A stretch of DNA of 64,000 nucleotides from NCBI RefSeq assembly GCF_023195755.1, contig NZ_CP096203.1:3782001-3846000 (forward strand), written 5' to 3'. Position 1 is the first letter of the stretch. Every line of letters begins with the position of its first letter. The notes under the pieces are model-generated. The model was given only the letters and a program-made list of their open reading frames with translations. It had not been told where the DNA came from and searched no databases. Shown here one piece after another: positions 36,667 through 46,182 of this stretch. The position numbers were made by a program, and so were the translations under genes. Origin of the DNA: Chryseobacterium nepalense. GTDB lineage: Bacteria; Bacteroidota; Bacteroidia; Flavobacteriales; Weeksellaceae.

Positions 36667-37425
36667 TTAGTTAAAAGCCTCAATAATTTTTGAAAAATCT
36701 TCAAGTTTTAAAGCAGCACCGCCAATCAGTCCACCATCAATATCAGGCTGCGAGAAAATTTCTTTTGCATTGTCCGGTTTTACGGAACCACCGTATAGAA
36801 TAGAAACCTCATCAGCTACTTCCTGTCCGTATTTTGCAGCGATAATGCTTCTGATATGCGCGTGGATTTCCTGAGCCTGCTCAGGAGTTGCCGTTTCTCC
36901 GGTTCCGATGGCCCAAACCGGTTCGTAAGCAATGACCACTTTTTTAATTTCCTCTGCAGAAAGCGTAAAAAGTGCCACTTCCGTCTGGTTTTTTACCACT
37001 TCAAAATGTTGTCCGGCTTTTCTCTGTTCCAGGGTTTCACCATTACAGTATACCGGAATCAAGCCTTTATCTAAAGCCAGTTTCACTTTTTTGTTACAGT
37101 GGGAATCGGTTTCACCGTGATATTGTCTTCTTTCAGAATGTCCGATCAGAGAACCGGATGCATCAATTGATTCAAGCATGTCTGCAGAAATTTCACCGGT
37201 GTAGGCACCGCTTTCATACTCGCTCATATCCTGCGCAAAAACGCCGATTTCATCTTTCTCAAAAATATCTTTTGCCATCATTAAATATAAAGCTGGCGGC
37301 GCGATCCATACCTCACAGTTGGTCGCATTATTGTTTTTATAGCTTAGTAACTGAACCATCAACTGTTGTGCATCAATTACATTTTTATTCATTTTCCAGT
37401 TTCCTGCAACTATTTTTCTTCTCAT
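36667..37425 (-). CDS. tpiA: Triosephosphate isomerase, 252 aa
   Basis: Interconverts dihydroxyacetone phosphate and glyceraldehyde 3-phosphate. Catalytic residues are visible: Lys in AGNWKMNKN (near residue 12), His in IGHSERR and Glu in AYEPVWAIGTG. The phosphate-binding ILYGGSVKPDN and GLIGGAALK complete the TIM barrel. It lies within a minus-strand group of DUF1599, DoxX-like, TerB-like, tpiA and a small membrane protein, an arrangement I recall as usual in flavobacteria. Confidence 0.96.
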   Translation of the reverse strand: MRRKIVAGNWKMNKNVIDAQQLMVQLLSYKNNNATNCEVWIAPPALYLMMAKDIFEKDEIGVFAQDMSEYESGAYTGEISADMLESIDASGSLIGHSERRQYHGETDSHCNKKVKLALDKGLIPVYCNGETLEQRKAGQHFEVVKNQTEVALFTLSAEEIKKVVIAYEPVWAIGTGETATPEQAQEIHAHIRSIIAAKYGQEVADEVSILYGGSVKPDNAKEIFSQPDIDGGLIGGAALKLEDFSKIIEAFN

Positions 37426-37490
37426 AGTTTCTTTTATTTTTGAAGTTAAATCAGACCAAAATTGAATTCCAACTTTTAATCTGATTCCAA

Positions 37491-37841
37491 TTAATTAATA
37501 TTCCAGATTTTTTTCAAAAGAGTGTAATATGAATGCTCTTCATCGGTTACCTTATTGTCGGCTTTGATAAGCGTTTTGGCAAATTGGATAAAGTTTTGGC
37601 GCTCCTCTTCCGTAGAATCGTCATAGAAGCAACGGGCATGGAACTCAAAATGTCCTTTCCATTCTTCAGGTTTTAGAAGGGCAATGGTTTCAAGTTCATT
37701 ATCAAGATCCATTTTGAAAGGAAATTCGTCTGCCAGATATTGCTGTACCAAGATTCCTTCTTCCGGAGCAAATTCTCCGTCTACCGAAGATAAGATCATC
37801 AATAAATGGTATCCTGCAATCGATTTATTAGATTTCTGCAT
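37491..37841 (-). CDS. TerB-like helical protein, 116 aa
   Basis: An all-helical small protein with an acidic EF-like pattern at both ends (MILSSVDGEFAPEEG near the N-terminus and LIKADNKVTDEEHSYYTLL near the C-terminus). This duplicated motif is typical of the TerB tellurite-resistance/DjlA-like helical fold. It is cytoplasmic by prediction. It lies 41 bp downstream of the DoxX gene and 65 bp upstream of tpiA, probably in one operon. A role in tellurite resistance should not be assumed. Confidence 0.65.
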   Translation of the reverse strand: MQKSNKSIAGYHLLMILSSVDGEFAPEEGILVQQYLADEFPFKMDLDNELETIALLKPEEWKGHFEFHARCFYDDSTEEERQNFIQFAKTLIKADNKVTDEEHSYYTLLKKIWNIN

Positions 37842-37882
37842 GAGTAAATATAAAGTTTAGTGTTTATTAAAATTTGATAAGG

Positions 37883-38992
37883 CTATTTAATATATTCCTT
37901 TGCGGGCTGTTTGTCGATAATTTTTCCGTTCTCTAAAACAAGCACAAAAGGATTGCTTCTCGCTATTGTTTTAATTGCGGTGCCGTCCATCATCATATTT
38001 TTAATGGTTTTGAAAGTATTCGGTTCTGTAGAAACGCCATACACAATATTGGCTTTTTGAGCTTTTACTTTGGCTTCCACCTGTTTCAGTAATTCAGGAG
38101 AAACGTCTTTCGGATGATAGGAGAAAACAAGAATTGCTTTCGGGGCGTTGATGATTTCTTCTGTAACCTCCATTCCTGTAGGATCTTCAATCTTAAACTT
38201 TACAATTTCAGATTTATAGCCTTCTTTGATAAGGACAGATTCATTTTTTCCTTCCTCGATTTTCCAAGGCGATCCTTCTGCCCAGTATTTTGTTTCTTTG
38301 ATATAATCATCCTGGTTTACCTTCAGCATTTCTCCGGTTTTCTCATTTTTAAGCGAATAAAAAGTCTTGTATTCCGAAGGATTTCTGTTGATTTTTTCTT
38401 TCTCCGCCTTCAGGTCGGTACCAATTTTATAGTCACGGAAATCAATCACAGGTTCATATACTATTCCATATGTTCCAATGCCGATCATTATCAAACAAAA
38501 TATCGTTAAAAGGATGTATCTTACCTTATTGGATTCTTCCTTTTCACCATAGCTGTACACATCTTTTTTCCTGAACTCTTTTCTGTAAAGTATAAATAAG
38601 ATTATTAAAGCTAATAAGAGCACAATATCTTTGATAAAACTTTGCCATGGTGTAAATTTAATGGCATCTCCAAAGCATCCGCAATCTGTTACTACATTAA
38701 AGTATGCCGAATAAAATGTTAGGAAACCAAAGAATACACACAGGGCAATCAATGCTGAAATGGTAAATTTAAGCTTCAGTTTAAGCAACAGCATAAATCC
38801 TAACAGAAGTTCGAGAATGACAACAATTATCGAAAACAACAGCGCAAACTTTTCAAAAAACGGCATATTGAAGACAGCAGGAGAGAAGTATTCTTCCATT
38901 TTAAAGGAAAAACCGACCAGGTCCACCGCTTTTACAAACCCCGAAAGAATGAAAATAACGGCAATAACGAAACGTAATAAACCTTTAATCAT
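37883..38992 (-). CDS. DoxX/MauE-like membrane protein (BT_3928 type), 369 aa
   Basis: Four membrane spans in residues about 1-135 carry the DoxX/MauE motif TDCGCFGDAIKF, and a fifth span is at about 155-175. The C-terminal part (about 180-369) is a thioredoxin-like domain outside the membrane (KAILVFSYHPKDVSPELL, IARSNPFVLVLENGKIID) without a CxxC pair. Flavobacterial homologues are annotated BT_3928 family. Involvement in membrane redox or disulfide chemistry is inference. DUF1599 lies 5 bp upstream and probably shares the transcript. Confidence 0.85.
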   Translation of the reverse strand: MIKGLLRFVIAVIFILSGFVKAVDLVGFSFKMEEYFSPAVFNMPFFEKFALLFSIIVVILELLLGFMLLLKLKLKFTISALIALCVFFGFLTFYSAYFNVVTDCGCFGDAIKFTPWQSFIKDIVLLLALIILFILYRKEFRKKDVYSYGEKEESNKVRYILLTIFCLIMIGIGTYGIVYEPVIDFRDYKIGTDLKAEKEKINRNPSEYKTFYSLKNEKTGEMLKVNQDDYIKETKYWAEGSPWKIEEGKNESVLIKEGYKSEIVKFKIEDPTGMEVTEEIINAPKAILVFSYHPKDVSPELLKQVEAKVKAQKANIVYGVSTEPNTFKTIKNMMMDGTAIKTIARSNPFVLVLENGKIIDKQPAKEYIK

Positions 38993-38997
38993 ATAAA

Positions 38998-39561
38998 TTA
39001 GTTTTGAGATTCTATACTGTTTTTCTTCTCAGAAAATTTAATAAGACAGAAAACGGAATAATTCAGCATGTCAAAATAATTGGCATCCAGCCCTTCGGAA
39101 ACAACGGTAACTCCTTGGTTATCTTCAATTTGTTTGGTTCTTAAAACTTTCTGGTAAATCAGGTCCGTAATCGATGAAATGCGCATATCTCTCCATGCCT
39201 CGCCGTAATCATGATTTTTTCGTTCCATCAGTTTTCTGGCCTCAGTTGCATATTGATCATACAGATTCAGAATTTCTTGTTTATTTTCATTAAAATCATT
39301 AGAAAATCCTTTCTCAAGCTGGATAAGCGCAATGATCGAATAATTGATAATCGCCACAAATTCATCTTCTTCACTTTCATCAACCATTTTTTTTCCGGTC
39401 ATCTGCAGCGTACGGATTCTGTTGACTTTAATATAAATCTGATCTGTAATAGAGCTTGGTCTTAGAACCCTCCACGCCGGTCCGTAATCCTGTAATTTCT
39501 TGCTGAACAGCTCACGGCACTGGCTGATAATTTTCTCAAACTGTACTGATGTTTCTGACAT
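38998..39561 (-). CDS. DUF1599 domain-containing protein, 187 aa
   Basis: Two tandem copies of the same motif (KKLQDYGPAWRVLRPSSITD and RKNHDYGEAWRDMRISSITD) are the hallmark of DUF1599, whose fold resembles nucleotide pyrophosphohydrolases. The start MSETSVQFEKI is chosen because the -7 element TATATTTG (minus strand, 39579-39586) lies 18 bp upstream and the longer frame runs through it. It is first gene of the group that includes tpiA and is divergent from folP. Enzymatic activity is unproven. Confidence 0.87.
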   Translation of the reverse strand: MSETSVQFEKIISQCRELFSKKLQDYGPAWRVLRPSSITDQIYIKVNRIRTLQMTGKKMVDESEEDEFVAIINYSIIALIQLEKGFSNDFNENKQEILNLYDQYATEARKLMERKNHDYGEAWRDMRISSITDLIYQKVLRTKQIEDNQGVTVVSEGLDANYFDMLNYSVFCLIKFSEKKNSIESQN

Positions 39562-39684
39562 AAATTTTCTTAATCTCCCAAATATACGAAATTTTGTGTG
39601 TTGCACTGTTTTGGTGAAAGAGTTTAGAATGTAGCGTTTTCGGGTAGGAGCGTATAAGCGTTTGAGTTTTTGAGTTTGAGTTTT

Positions 39685-39716
39685 TTGAGTGATAAAGGTT
39701 TTATTTTTTATTTTTG
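39685..39716 (+). promoter_or_regulatory. Bacteroidetes-type promoter (folP)
   Basis: TTG at 39685-39687, a 21-bp spacer and TATTTTTG at 39709-39716. About 98 bp separate it from the folP start, leaving an untranslated leader with CT-rich simple sequence. Confidence 0.6.
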
Positions 39717-39814
39717 TAAGATAATTTCAGTTTATTTTTTAAGTCTAATCATAATTATAAGCTTTGCAAGTACCTGCACTCTCTAACTCTTCAACTCTTC
39801 CGCACTCCAACTTC

Positions 39815-40633
39815 ATGAATTGTAACGGGAAATTGATAGACCTATCGGTTCCTAAAATTATGGGAATCCTAAACCTCACGCCGGATTCGTTTTCAGATGG
39901 CGGGAAATTCAATACGGAAAAAACGGCATTGGACCAGACTTGTAAAATGCTTAAAGAAGGCGCCGAAATCATTGATATCGGTCCGCAATCCACAAGACCG
40001 CACGCTGAATTTTTAACTGCAGAAGAGGAAATCAGAAGGTTGGGAAACATGATTTCATTCATCAAAAAAGAATTTCCGGAAACATTGATCTCTCTGGATA
40101 CTTTTTATGCTGAAACGGTAAAGTTTGGTTTTAATGAGGGAATTGATATTATCAACGATATTTCCGGAGGCCATTACGATGAAAAGATGTTTGATGCCGC
40201 TGCAGAAACAAAACTTCCCTATATTTTGATGCATGTAAATCCTTCTTATGAAACGATGCACGATAAAATCAAATTTGCAGATATTACACTTTCCGTCAAC
40301 CGCTATTTTTCTGAAAAGACTGAAGAATTATTAAATAAAGGCGTTAAAGATATTATCCTTGATCCGGGATTCGGTTTCGGTAAAACGGTAGAAGACCAGA
40401 TGAAAATGATCAATGAAACACAATATTTAGGTTTTGGAAAATTTCCTTTACTGATCGGCATTTCAAGGAAATCTTTTATCTACAGACCTTTGGGAAAGTC
40501 TCCTTTGGACATCAACGAAGAAACACAAAAACTTCACCTGAAAGTATTACAGCAGGGCGCAAAAATACTGAGGGTTCATGATGTTGCAGCAGCCCAAAAA
40601 ACGGTTGACTTGTTTAAGAGTGGGAGAGTCTGA
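39815..40633 (+). CDS. folP: Dihydropteroate synthase, 272 aa
   Basis: Condenses p-aminobenzoate with dihydropterin pyrophosphate in folate synthesis; the target of sulfonamides. Motifs: IMGILNLTPDSFSDGG near residue 15, DIGPQSTRPHAE, DIINDISGGHYD, LILDPGFGFGKT and GISRKSF, ending with HDVAAAQKTVDLF. The ATG at 39815 fits the family; upstream frame residues come from low-complexity leader DNA. It is divergent from DUF1599 and monocistronic. Confidence 0.94.
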   Translation: MNCNGKLIDLSVPKIMGILNLTPDSFSDGGKFNTEKTALDQTCKMLKEGAEIIDIGPQSTRPHAEFLTAEEEIRRLGNMISFIKKEFPETLISLDTFYAETVKFGFNEGIDIINDISGGHYDEKMFDAAAETKLPYILMHVNPSYETMHDKIKFADITLSVNRYFSEKTEELLNKGVKDIILDPGFGFGKTVEDQMKMINETQYLGFGKFPLLIGISRKSFIYRPLGKSPLDINEETQKLHLKVLQQGAKILRVHDVAAAQKTVDLFKSGRV

Positions 40634-40733
40634 GAATGGGGTGTTTTAGGGTTAGAGATCGTTTATTAAGGATAAATTTTGTTAGAATTAATATGAAATT
40701 AACTTTCCTTTGAAAATCACCATTTAACTTTCA

Positions 40734-40768
40734 CTCTAAACTCTAAACTCTAAACTCTAAACTCTAAA
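40734..40768 (+). repeat. Heptamer tandem repeat (CTCTAAA)5
   Basis: Five perfect, consecutive copies of CTCTAAA lie in the gap between convergent folP and the 78-aa gene, ending 2 bp from the latter's stop codon. Confidence 0.9.
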
Positions 40769-40770
40769 AC

Positions 40771-41007
40771 TCAATTAAGATTCGCCAGTTTATCCGCAAA
40801 CTGTTTAGAAAATTCCTTTCGGTCTTCCTCCAGCTTTTCCTGATTGGAAGGCAGGATATAGTTGAACAATATTTTGTTTTCCCCATCTGTAAAAATAATT
40901 TCCTTTTCATTTCCGTCAATCATTTGGGCAAAAATTTCCCACATAGAAGTATCTTTTAATTTTAACAATTCAAAAAATTGTTCTGCCTGTATTTGGATGG
41001 TCTGCAT
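40771..41007 (-). CDS. Conserved-looking hypothetical protein, 78 aa
   Basis: A small acidic, helical cytoplasmic protein (IQAEQFFELLKLKDTSMW, NEKEIIFTDGENKILF, EDRKEFSKQFADKLANLN). It begins 29 bp after the stop of the 735-aa DUF5686 gene on the same strand, so it is probably co-transcribed. Codon usage and charge look like a real gene rather than a shadow. No family recognised. Confidence 0.6.
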   Translation of the reverse strand: MQTIQIQAEQFFELLKLKDTSMWEIFAQMIDGNEKEIIFTDGENKILFNYILPSNQEKLEEDRKEFSKQFADKLANLN

Positions 41008-41036
41008 TTGTTTAATTTCTATTTTTTATTTTTATT

Positions 41037-43244
41037 TTAAAATTCCAGAAGTTTCAGTTTAAACTGAACGGCAAAATTTTGTTTAAAATTTCGTGTAGTG
41101 TAGTAGCCCACTCTGTAAAATAGCCCCAGATTAAAGTAAGTGGAGAGGAAATTGTTCCACTCCAGGCCGACTTCCTGATAAAGATGGTCGAGCGGTTTAA
41201 ATTTAAACTGATGGTATTCGGGATGCTTCATATTACCTATGGTTCCTCTTAACACAAAATCAAAACTTGAAATATTCTGGCCTAAGCTTTTAAAATACCA
41301 GGGAAGTTTATGCGTAAAATAATACGCCACGAACCGGTCATTATAGTATTTACCTCCTTCCAGAGTTGCAAATCCTAGAAATGAAGTTAAGTTAAAATTA
41401 AAATCCCTCCTCGGCGAAGCCAGTCCGTTCATTGTAAAGTTTTTCCATATCGGAGCTTCTCCGATTACCATTCCGCCGTAGAGCCGGAATCCTGTAGTTC
41501 CCAGCAGAGATTTGAAATTGTGTACAAAAAGGGCATCAAACCGGGTATAATTAAAATCACCGTTCAGCGCCTTGTAGCTTTGTTCATAATTGAAATACAG
41601 TTCCGGATATTTCTGATCGATGAGGGATTTTCCCTGAGGCGTCATAATATTAGTAGAGTTCGGGGAATATTTTAAGGTCAGTAATGTATTAAAATTATTA
41701 AAAGATGAACCACTGTTGCGGAAGGAATAATCAAACATGGCTTCTTCCAGATTGGTACGGGCTGCAAAAACCAGTGTCAAGCCGTTGGTAACATCATTAA
41801 GGTAAGAAACCGAGCCTCCTTTGTAATGATAATACCGGTCATTATTAAGGTTATTTCCATAGTTAGCTGTTCTCATTTTGAAATTCCACAGTCTCCGGTA
41901 AAACTCTCCGGAAGCGGTCACGTCATCATAATAATCGATCCTGAAATAGGAATCTTTTTCCAGCGTGGTTTTAATATCAAGTCCGATTCTGTATTTCCAT
42001 TTATCATCCTTGAATCCATAGGCAAAAGTATAATCAGGAGAAAAGTATGGACTGAAATTTTCATTAAGCTTCGCTTTCAAACCTACTCTGAAGCCTTCAT
42101 ACAGGTTATAATTCACGATCTCGTCAACCGCAAAATCCACAATACCTGCTTTTATCTGGCCATTTAGCAGCAAACCGCTTAAAACCCTTGCTTTCCGGTC
42201 GATATTGTATATTTTTCCAAGACTGTCGATGGTTTTGTAGGTGTTTCGTTCTCGTTCTGTCAGAGGATCTGTCCTGAACTGGTCAAGGGTTTTTCCGTCA
42301 ATATTTTTTACGGAAAAAGTATAGCCTTTAAAGTCTTTTTTATCATTTTGGGCAGGTGACTGGTAATCAAAATACTGGGAAGTGAGAAAAGCATACGTCC
42401 CGAAGCTCTGCTTCTTATTCCTTTCATGTTTTTCTTCAGGATAGTCTTTGTTTTCCTCCTGCATGACCATATTGCTCATTTTCAGCTTTACGGTTTCATG
42501 GGAAAGGAACCATTTGTTGTTGAAATAAATCCAGGTACTTGTAATGATACCGTCGTTTTTATTTTTGCTGAAATTTTCGATTTTTTTAATGCCATAAGTA
42601 TCGGTATCAATATAGATGGCACCATTGTACTTTCTTTTTTTGTCCGGATTTTTATAATTGACTTCCCTGAAACGGATTACAAAATTCTTTCTTCCTTCTA
42701 TTTCAATAGTGTCGGTTAAAAAGAATCGGTATAAGCCTCTGTTTTCCTGCTTCAGCTGGGTGGGAATCTGGTCTCTGTTGCTTTGCTGCAGGGCAATCAT
42801 TTCGTAGATCGGCTGCTTCAGTCCGGAAATCCTGTTATCAAGGATATTGATTTTTTCACCGTATTTTTTCGAATATAAAAATTCCTGAGCTCTTTCCCAG
42901 AGGAATAATTTACTTTTGGAAAATATTTTTCTGGCAGTTACATTGTTCAGGGAATCTTTTTCTCTTTTTCTTCTGAATAATTCAGCATTTTCGAAAAACT
43001 GTCTGTATTGGGTAATACTGTCTTCATCAATATCCAGAGAAATTTTCTCATAGGATTTGTAGGAGTAGGAATCGAGCGTCTTTGGAGAGTTTTCAGTAAA
43101 CTGCTGATTGACTTTTTTCAGAATTTCAAGAGCTCTGGGATCACTCTGATCTTTGATGACAACAGCTTCAATAGAAGTGACTTTTGATTGTGAGAAACCA
43201 AAAATGCACATACAGAAACATAAAATCACTAATATCCTTTTCAT
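41037..43244 (-). CDS. DUF5686 family outer-membrane protein, 735 aa
   Basis: Signal peptide at about 1-18 (GFSQ). DUF5686 N-terminal part: IKDQSDPRALEILKKVNQQF, NSPKTLDSYSYKSYEK, EFLYSKKYGEKINILDNRIS. The C-terminal half (about 380-735) is rich in alternating aromatic strands, ending QNFAVQFKLKLLEF, as in outer-membrane beta-barrels. It is a paralog of the 818-aa gene upstream but lacks the N-terminal carboxypeptidase-regulatory-like domain. Its own -7 element CAAAATTA (reverse of TAATTTTG) is at 43254-43261. Function is unknown; an envelope role is inferred. Confidence 0.88.
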   Translation of the reverse strand: MKRILVILCFCMCIFGFSQSKVTSIEAVVIKDQSDPRALEILKKVNQQFTENSPKTLDSYSYKSYEKISLDIDEDSITQYRQFFENAELFRRKREKDSLNNVTARKIFSKSKLFLWERAQEFLYSKKYGEKINILDNRISGLKQPIYEMIALQQSNRDQIPTQLKQENRGLYRFFLTDTIEIEGRKNFVIRFREVNYKNPDKKRKYNGAIYIDTDTYGIKKIENFSKNKNDGIITSTWIYFNNKWFLSHETVKLKMSNMVMQEENKDYPEEKHERNKKQSFGTYAFLTSQYFDYQSPAQNDKKDFKGYTFSVKNIDGKTLDQFRTDPLTERERNTYKTIDSLGKIYNIDRKARVLSGLLLNGQIKAGIVDFAVDEIVNYNLYEGFRVGLKAKLNENFSPYFSPDYTFAYGFKDDKWKYRIGLDIKTTLEKDSYFRIDYYDDVTASGEFYRRLWNFKMRTANYGNNLNNDRYYHYKGGSVSYLNDVTNGLTLVFAARTNLEEAMFDYSFRNSGSSFNNFNTLLTLKYSPNSTNIMTPQGKSLIDQKYPELYFNYEQSYKALNGDFNYTRFDALFVHNFKSLLGTTGFRLYGGMVIGEAPIWKNFTMNGLASPRRDFNFNLTSFLGFATLEGGKYYNDRFVAYYFTHKLPWYFKSLGQNISSFDFVLRGTIGNMKHPEYHQFKFKPLDHLYQEVGLEWNNFLSTYFNLGLFYRVGYYTTRNFKQNFAVQFKLKLLEF

Positions 43245-43338
43245 AAAGACCTGACAAAATTAATAATATTTATGATGCTGTAAAAGGTTTATTAATTGAT
43301 ATTAATAGCCGATTCCATTGATGATGTTTCTAAACGGC

Positions 43339-43363
43339 GTAATCCCGGAATTTCCGGGATTAC
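43339..43363. repeat. Perfect palindrome between the two DUF5686 genes
   Basis: GTAATCCCGGAA, one T, then TTCCGGGATTAC: 12-bp perfect arms. No T-run follows on the minus strand, so it is a hairpin of unknown role, possibly mRNA 3'-end protection. Confidence 0.7.
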
Positions 43364-43494
43364 AGTTTCTGATCTTATTATATTTATCTTAAATTTTTAA
43401 CAAATAACACGTTTTTTTAACAGTAAAATATTTTAATTCTCATCTAATTTGATTTCGAACTGGTTAAATGAGTTTAACTATTAATACTAAAATA

Positions 43495-45951
43495 TTAGTT
43501 TAAAAGATTGAATTTTATTTTAATTCCGATATTATCTTTAAATTCCGAAGTCTGGTAATATCCTAATCTATAGGAAAATCCTACGCCAAAGCTCGTTCCC
43601 AGAAACTGGTTCCAGATTAGTCCCGCTTCCTGGTAATAATGATCCAGAGCGGTGAATTCAAACTGGTGGTCCTGCCTGTTTTTAAAACCGCCGATGGCCG
43701 ACTGGTATTCAAGCTCGATATCCGAATATTTTTTACCCAATGTTTTAAATTTAAAAGGCAGGTATTGTGAAATTTTAAACCCTGCAAATTTGTCTGCGAA
43801 GAAAGTTCCCGAAGGCATCGTTGCAAATCCAAGGTTTGAAGGGGTACTGATGTTGGAATACCACTTATCAATATTGGCATCGTTCTGACCGGCTATTTCA
43901 AAATTTTTCCAGATTGGTGCGCTTCCGGATGAGATTCCTCCGAAAATTTTAATGTTGGTAGATCCCAATTTTGTTCTGAACTGATGAATGAACAGCGCAT
44001 CAAGCCTGTTGTAATCAAGATCTCCTCCCAATGCATTAAATCCTTTTTCATAATTCAGGAAGACTTGAGGGTAATTTTTTTCATAGGTGTATTTTCCGGT
44101 AGGCGTCATGATGTTTTTGTCATTCGGGGAAAATTTTAATGAGAGAACCGCGCTGGTATTATCGAACTTATTGCCCATGTTTTTATACTGATAATCAAAA
44201 AGAGCCTCCTGTTTCTCTTTATTCACCGCGATTTTCATGCTTAATGAATTGGAAATATCATAAAGGTAAGAAGCGCTCCATTTCTGGTTTTTATAGAAAA
44301 CGGCATTGTGAAGATCCAGGTTAATATCAGAGAGCTTCATCATTTTATCCCACATATAATTGCTGAATCTTCCTGCTGCAAAAACATCGTCAAGATATTC
44401 AATTCTGAAAACGGATGTTCTTTTGTCGGAAAGTTTTACATCCAACCCTAATCCGTATTTCCAGCGATGGTCCTTAAAACCATATCCGAAATAGCCGTCC
44501 GGAGAAAATGTTTTACTGAACTTTTCATTTAATTTCAATCCGGCGCCCAAACGGATTCCCTGGTATTTATCGTAGCTGATGAATTTGGTAAGATCAAAAT
44601 CGATCATTTTATAGCGAAGATTTCCTCTTAAAAGCTGGGTCAAAGTATTGAGTTTTTTTTCAAAATCATGCTTTTGTACAAAGCTGTCGATCTTGGTATA
44701 AGTATTACTTTCCCTTATAGTAAGACTGTCGGTTCTGTATTGCTGCAAAAGGCTGCCGTCTGAATTCTTCATTTCGAGCGAATAGCCTTTAAAATCAGAC
44801 GCTTTTTGAGGTTCATTAATATCAAAATCGAAGAACCTGTTTTTTACATACAGGTAATTTCCGAATTTTTTCTGGTTGTATTTCTTGGTGTCACCTGCTT
44901 TCAGGCTGTCTTTCTTTGAAACATCGAAGCTGGTATTGCCCATTTTAAGCCTGATATCTTCATAATCCAGGAACCATTTATTATTGATGGGTTTCCAGAC
45001 AGAAACAATATTCCCCTCGTTTATTTTTTTGCTGATGCTTTCAAATTTTTTCAGGGCAAAACTTTCGGCGTCAACATATATTTTCCCGTTGAATTTTCTC
45101 GGGTTCTGTTTCTTTTTATCGGTAATTTCTTTGAATTTGATCACATAGGTCTGCCTTCCATCCAGCTGTATGGTATCTGAAAGATAATAATGAAAAAGAT
45201 CCCTGTTTTCAGGTCTCAGCTGTCTGGGTGTTCTGTCAAGATTTGAAATATTGAGGGCCATAGCCTCATAAATCGGATTTTTAAAACCGGACATCCTGTT
45301 GTCGATAATATTTGTTTTTTCACCGTATTTTCTGGAATATTTATATTCTGTAGCTTTTTCCCAAAGGAACATCTGGCCTTCCGCAGAGGCATCAATAAAA
45401 TCTTCAGCGATAAGGGAATCTTTCTTTTCCTTTTCTTTTTGCTTAAAACCTTTTTGATCAACCTTTGAAATGGAATCTTTCCTGGCAGCTAAAAAATTCT
45501 TATAAATATCAATGGAATCTTTATCCAAATCAAGAGAAAATTTGGTGTAAGACTTAAAATTGTACGACTCTAAAGATTTGGGTGAATTCTCCTTCGCTCT
45601 TTTATTCAGTTCATCAAGAATTCTAAGAGCGCGCGGATCACTTTTGTCGTTAATAATAACACGGTCAATATTCCCTCTTTTTTCGGATAACGGCTGCATT
45701 GCAACTTCCATGGTATTTCTTGCCTCTGCAAGGACATCTTCAAAATTGCTGGCCAGAATTTCAACTTTCTTACATTTGGTTTTAAAGGATAAAGTTCCGC
45801 TGGTATCGGTTTTCCCGAGAAGCTCATCATCGCAGTACACTGCTGCATTGTAGATAGGTTGCTTGGTTGCCTTGCTGAAAACTTTCAACTGAGTTTGTCC
45901 GAATACCAGTGCTGTAAAAAATAAAAACAGCGGGAATAAAAGTTTTGTCAT
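43495..45951 (-). CDS. DUF5686 protein with carboxypeptidase-like regulatory domain, 818 aa
   Basis: Signal peptide at about 1-18 (VFGQ). A carboxypeptidase-like regulatory domain (about 20-90: VFSKATKQPIYNAAVYCDDE, KTDTSGTLSFKTKC) precedes DUF5686 (INDKSDPRALRILDELNKRA, NSPKSLESYNFKSYTKF, KYSRKYGEKTNIIDNRMSGF). A C-terminal beta-barrel ends IGIKIKFNLLN. The related 735-aa gene is downstream. A -7 element (minus strand TAGTTTTG, 45972-45979) lies 20 bp before the start with a TTG 15 bp further up. Probable outer-membrane protein of unknown role. Confidence 0.9.
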   Translation of the reverse strand: MTKLLFPLFLFFTALVFGQTQLKVFSKATKQPIYNAAVYCDDELLGKTDTSGTLSFKTKCKKVEILASNFEDVLAEARNTMEVAMQPLSEKRGNIDRVIINDKSDPRALRILDELNKRAKENSPKSLESYNFKSYTKFSLDLDKDSIDIYKNFLAARKDSISKVDQKGFKQKEKEKKDSLIAEDFIDASAEGQMFLWEKATEYKYSRKYGEKTNIIDNRMSGFKNPIYEAMALNISNLDRTPRQLRPENRDLFHYYLSDTIQLDGRQTYVIKFKEITDKKKQNPRKFNGKIYVDAESFALKKFESISKKINEGNIVSVWKPINNKWFLDYEDIRLKMGNTSFDVSKKDSLKAGDTKKYNQKKFGNYLYVKNRFFDFDINEPQKASDFKGYSLEMKNSDGSLLQQYRTDSLTIRESNTYTKIDSFVQKHDFEKKLNTLTQLLRGNLRYKMIDFDLTKFISYDKYQGIRLGAGLKLNEKFSKTFSPDGYFGYGFKDHRWKYGLGLDVKLSDKRTSVFRIEYLDDVFAAGRFSNYMWDKMMKLSDINLDLHNAVFYKNQKWSASYLYDISNSLSMKIAVNKEKQEALFDYQYKNMGNKFDNTSAVLSLKFSPNDKNIMTPTGKYTYEKNYPQVFLNYEKGFNALGGDLDYNRLDALFIHQFRTKLGSTNIKIFGGISSGSAPIWKNFEIAGQNDANIDKWYSNISTPSNLGFATMPSGTFFADKFAGFKISQYLPFKFKTLGKKYSDIELEYQSAIGGFKNRQDHQFEFTALDHYYQEAGLIWNQFLGTSFGVGFSYRLGYYQTSEFKDNIGIKIKFNLLN

Positions 45952-46065
45952 TAGTCTTTTTAATAGTTAGACAAAACTATTGATAAGAAAGTTACAATAC
46001 CACAGAAGAAAATATAATGTTTTGTTAAAAATTAAATCATTTGTATCAAATAACAACCTCCGTCG

Positions 46066-46174
46066 GTTCGAGTGTTTTCGCAACAGGGCGGAGAAAAATG
46101 TATCGAGAACACTGATTGAAAAGACTTTTAGCCATAAACTTTTGATATGTTTTTCGAAAACTCCTCGAAGTGAC
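46066..46174. repeat. Structured intergenic element with imperfect inverted ends
   Basis: The left end contains TTCGAGTGTTTTCG and the right end reads, on the other strand, TTCGAGGAGTTTTCG. An internal arm ATGTATCGAGAAC partly pairs with the left GTTCGAG region. It occupies most of the 292-bp gap between the DUF5686 gene and alaS, where no gene was seen. Similar sequences are remembered from Chryseobacterium genomes but were not searched. Confidence 0.45.
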
Positions 46175-46182
46175 ATATAACA

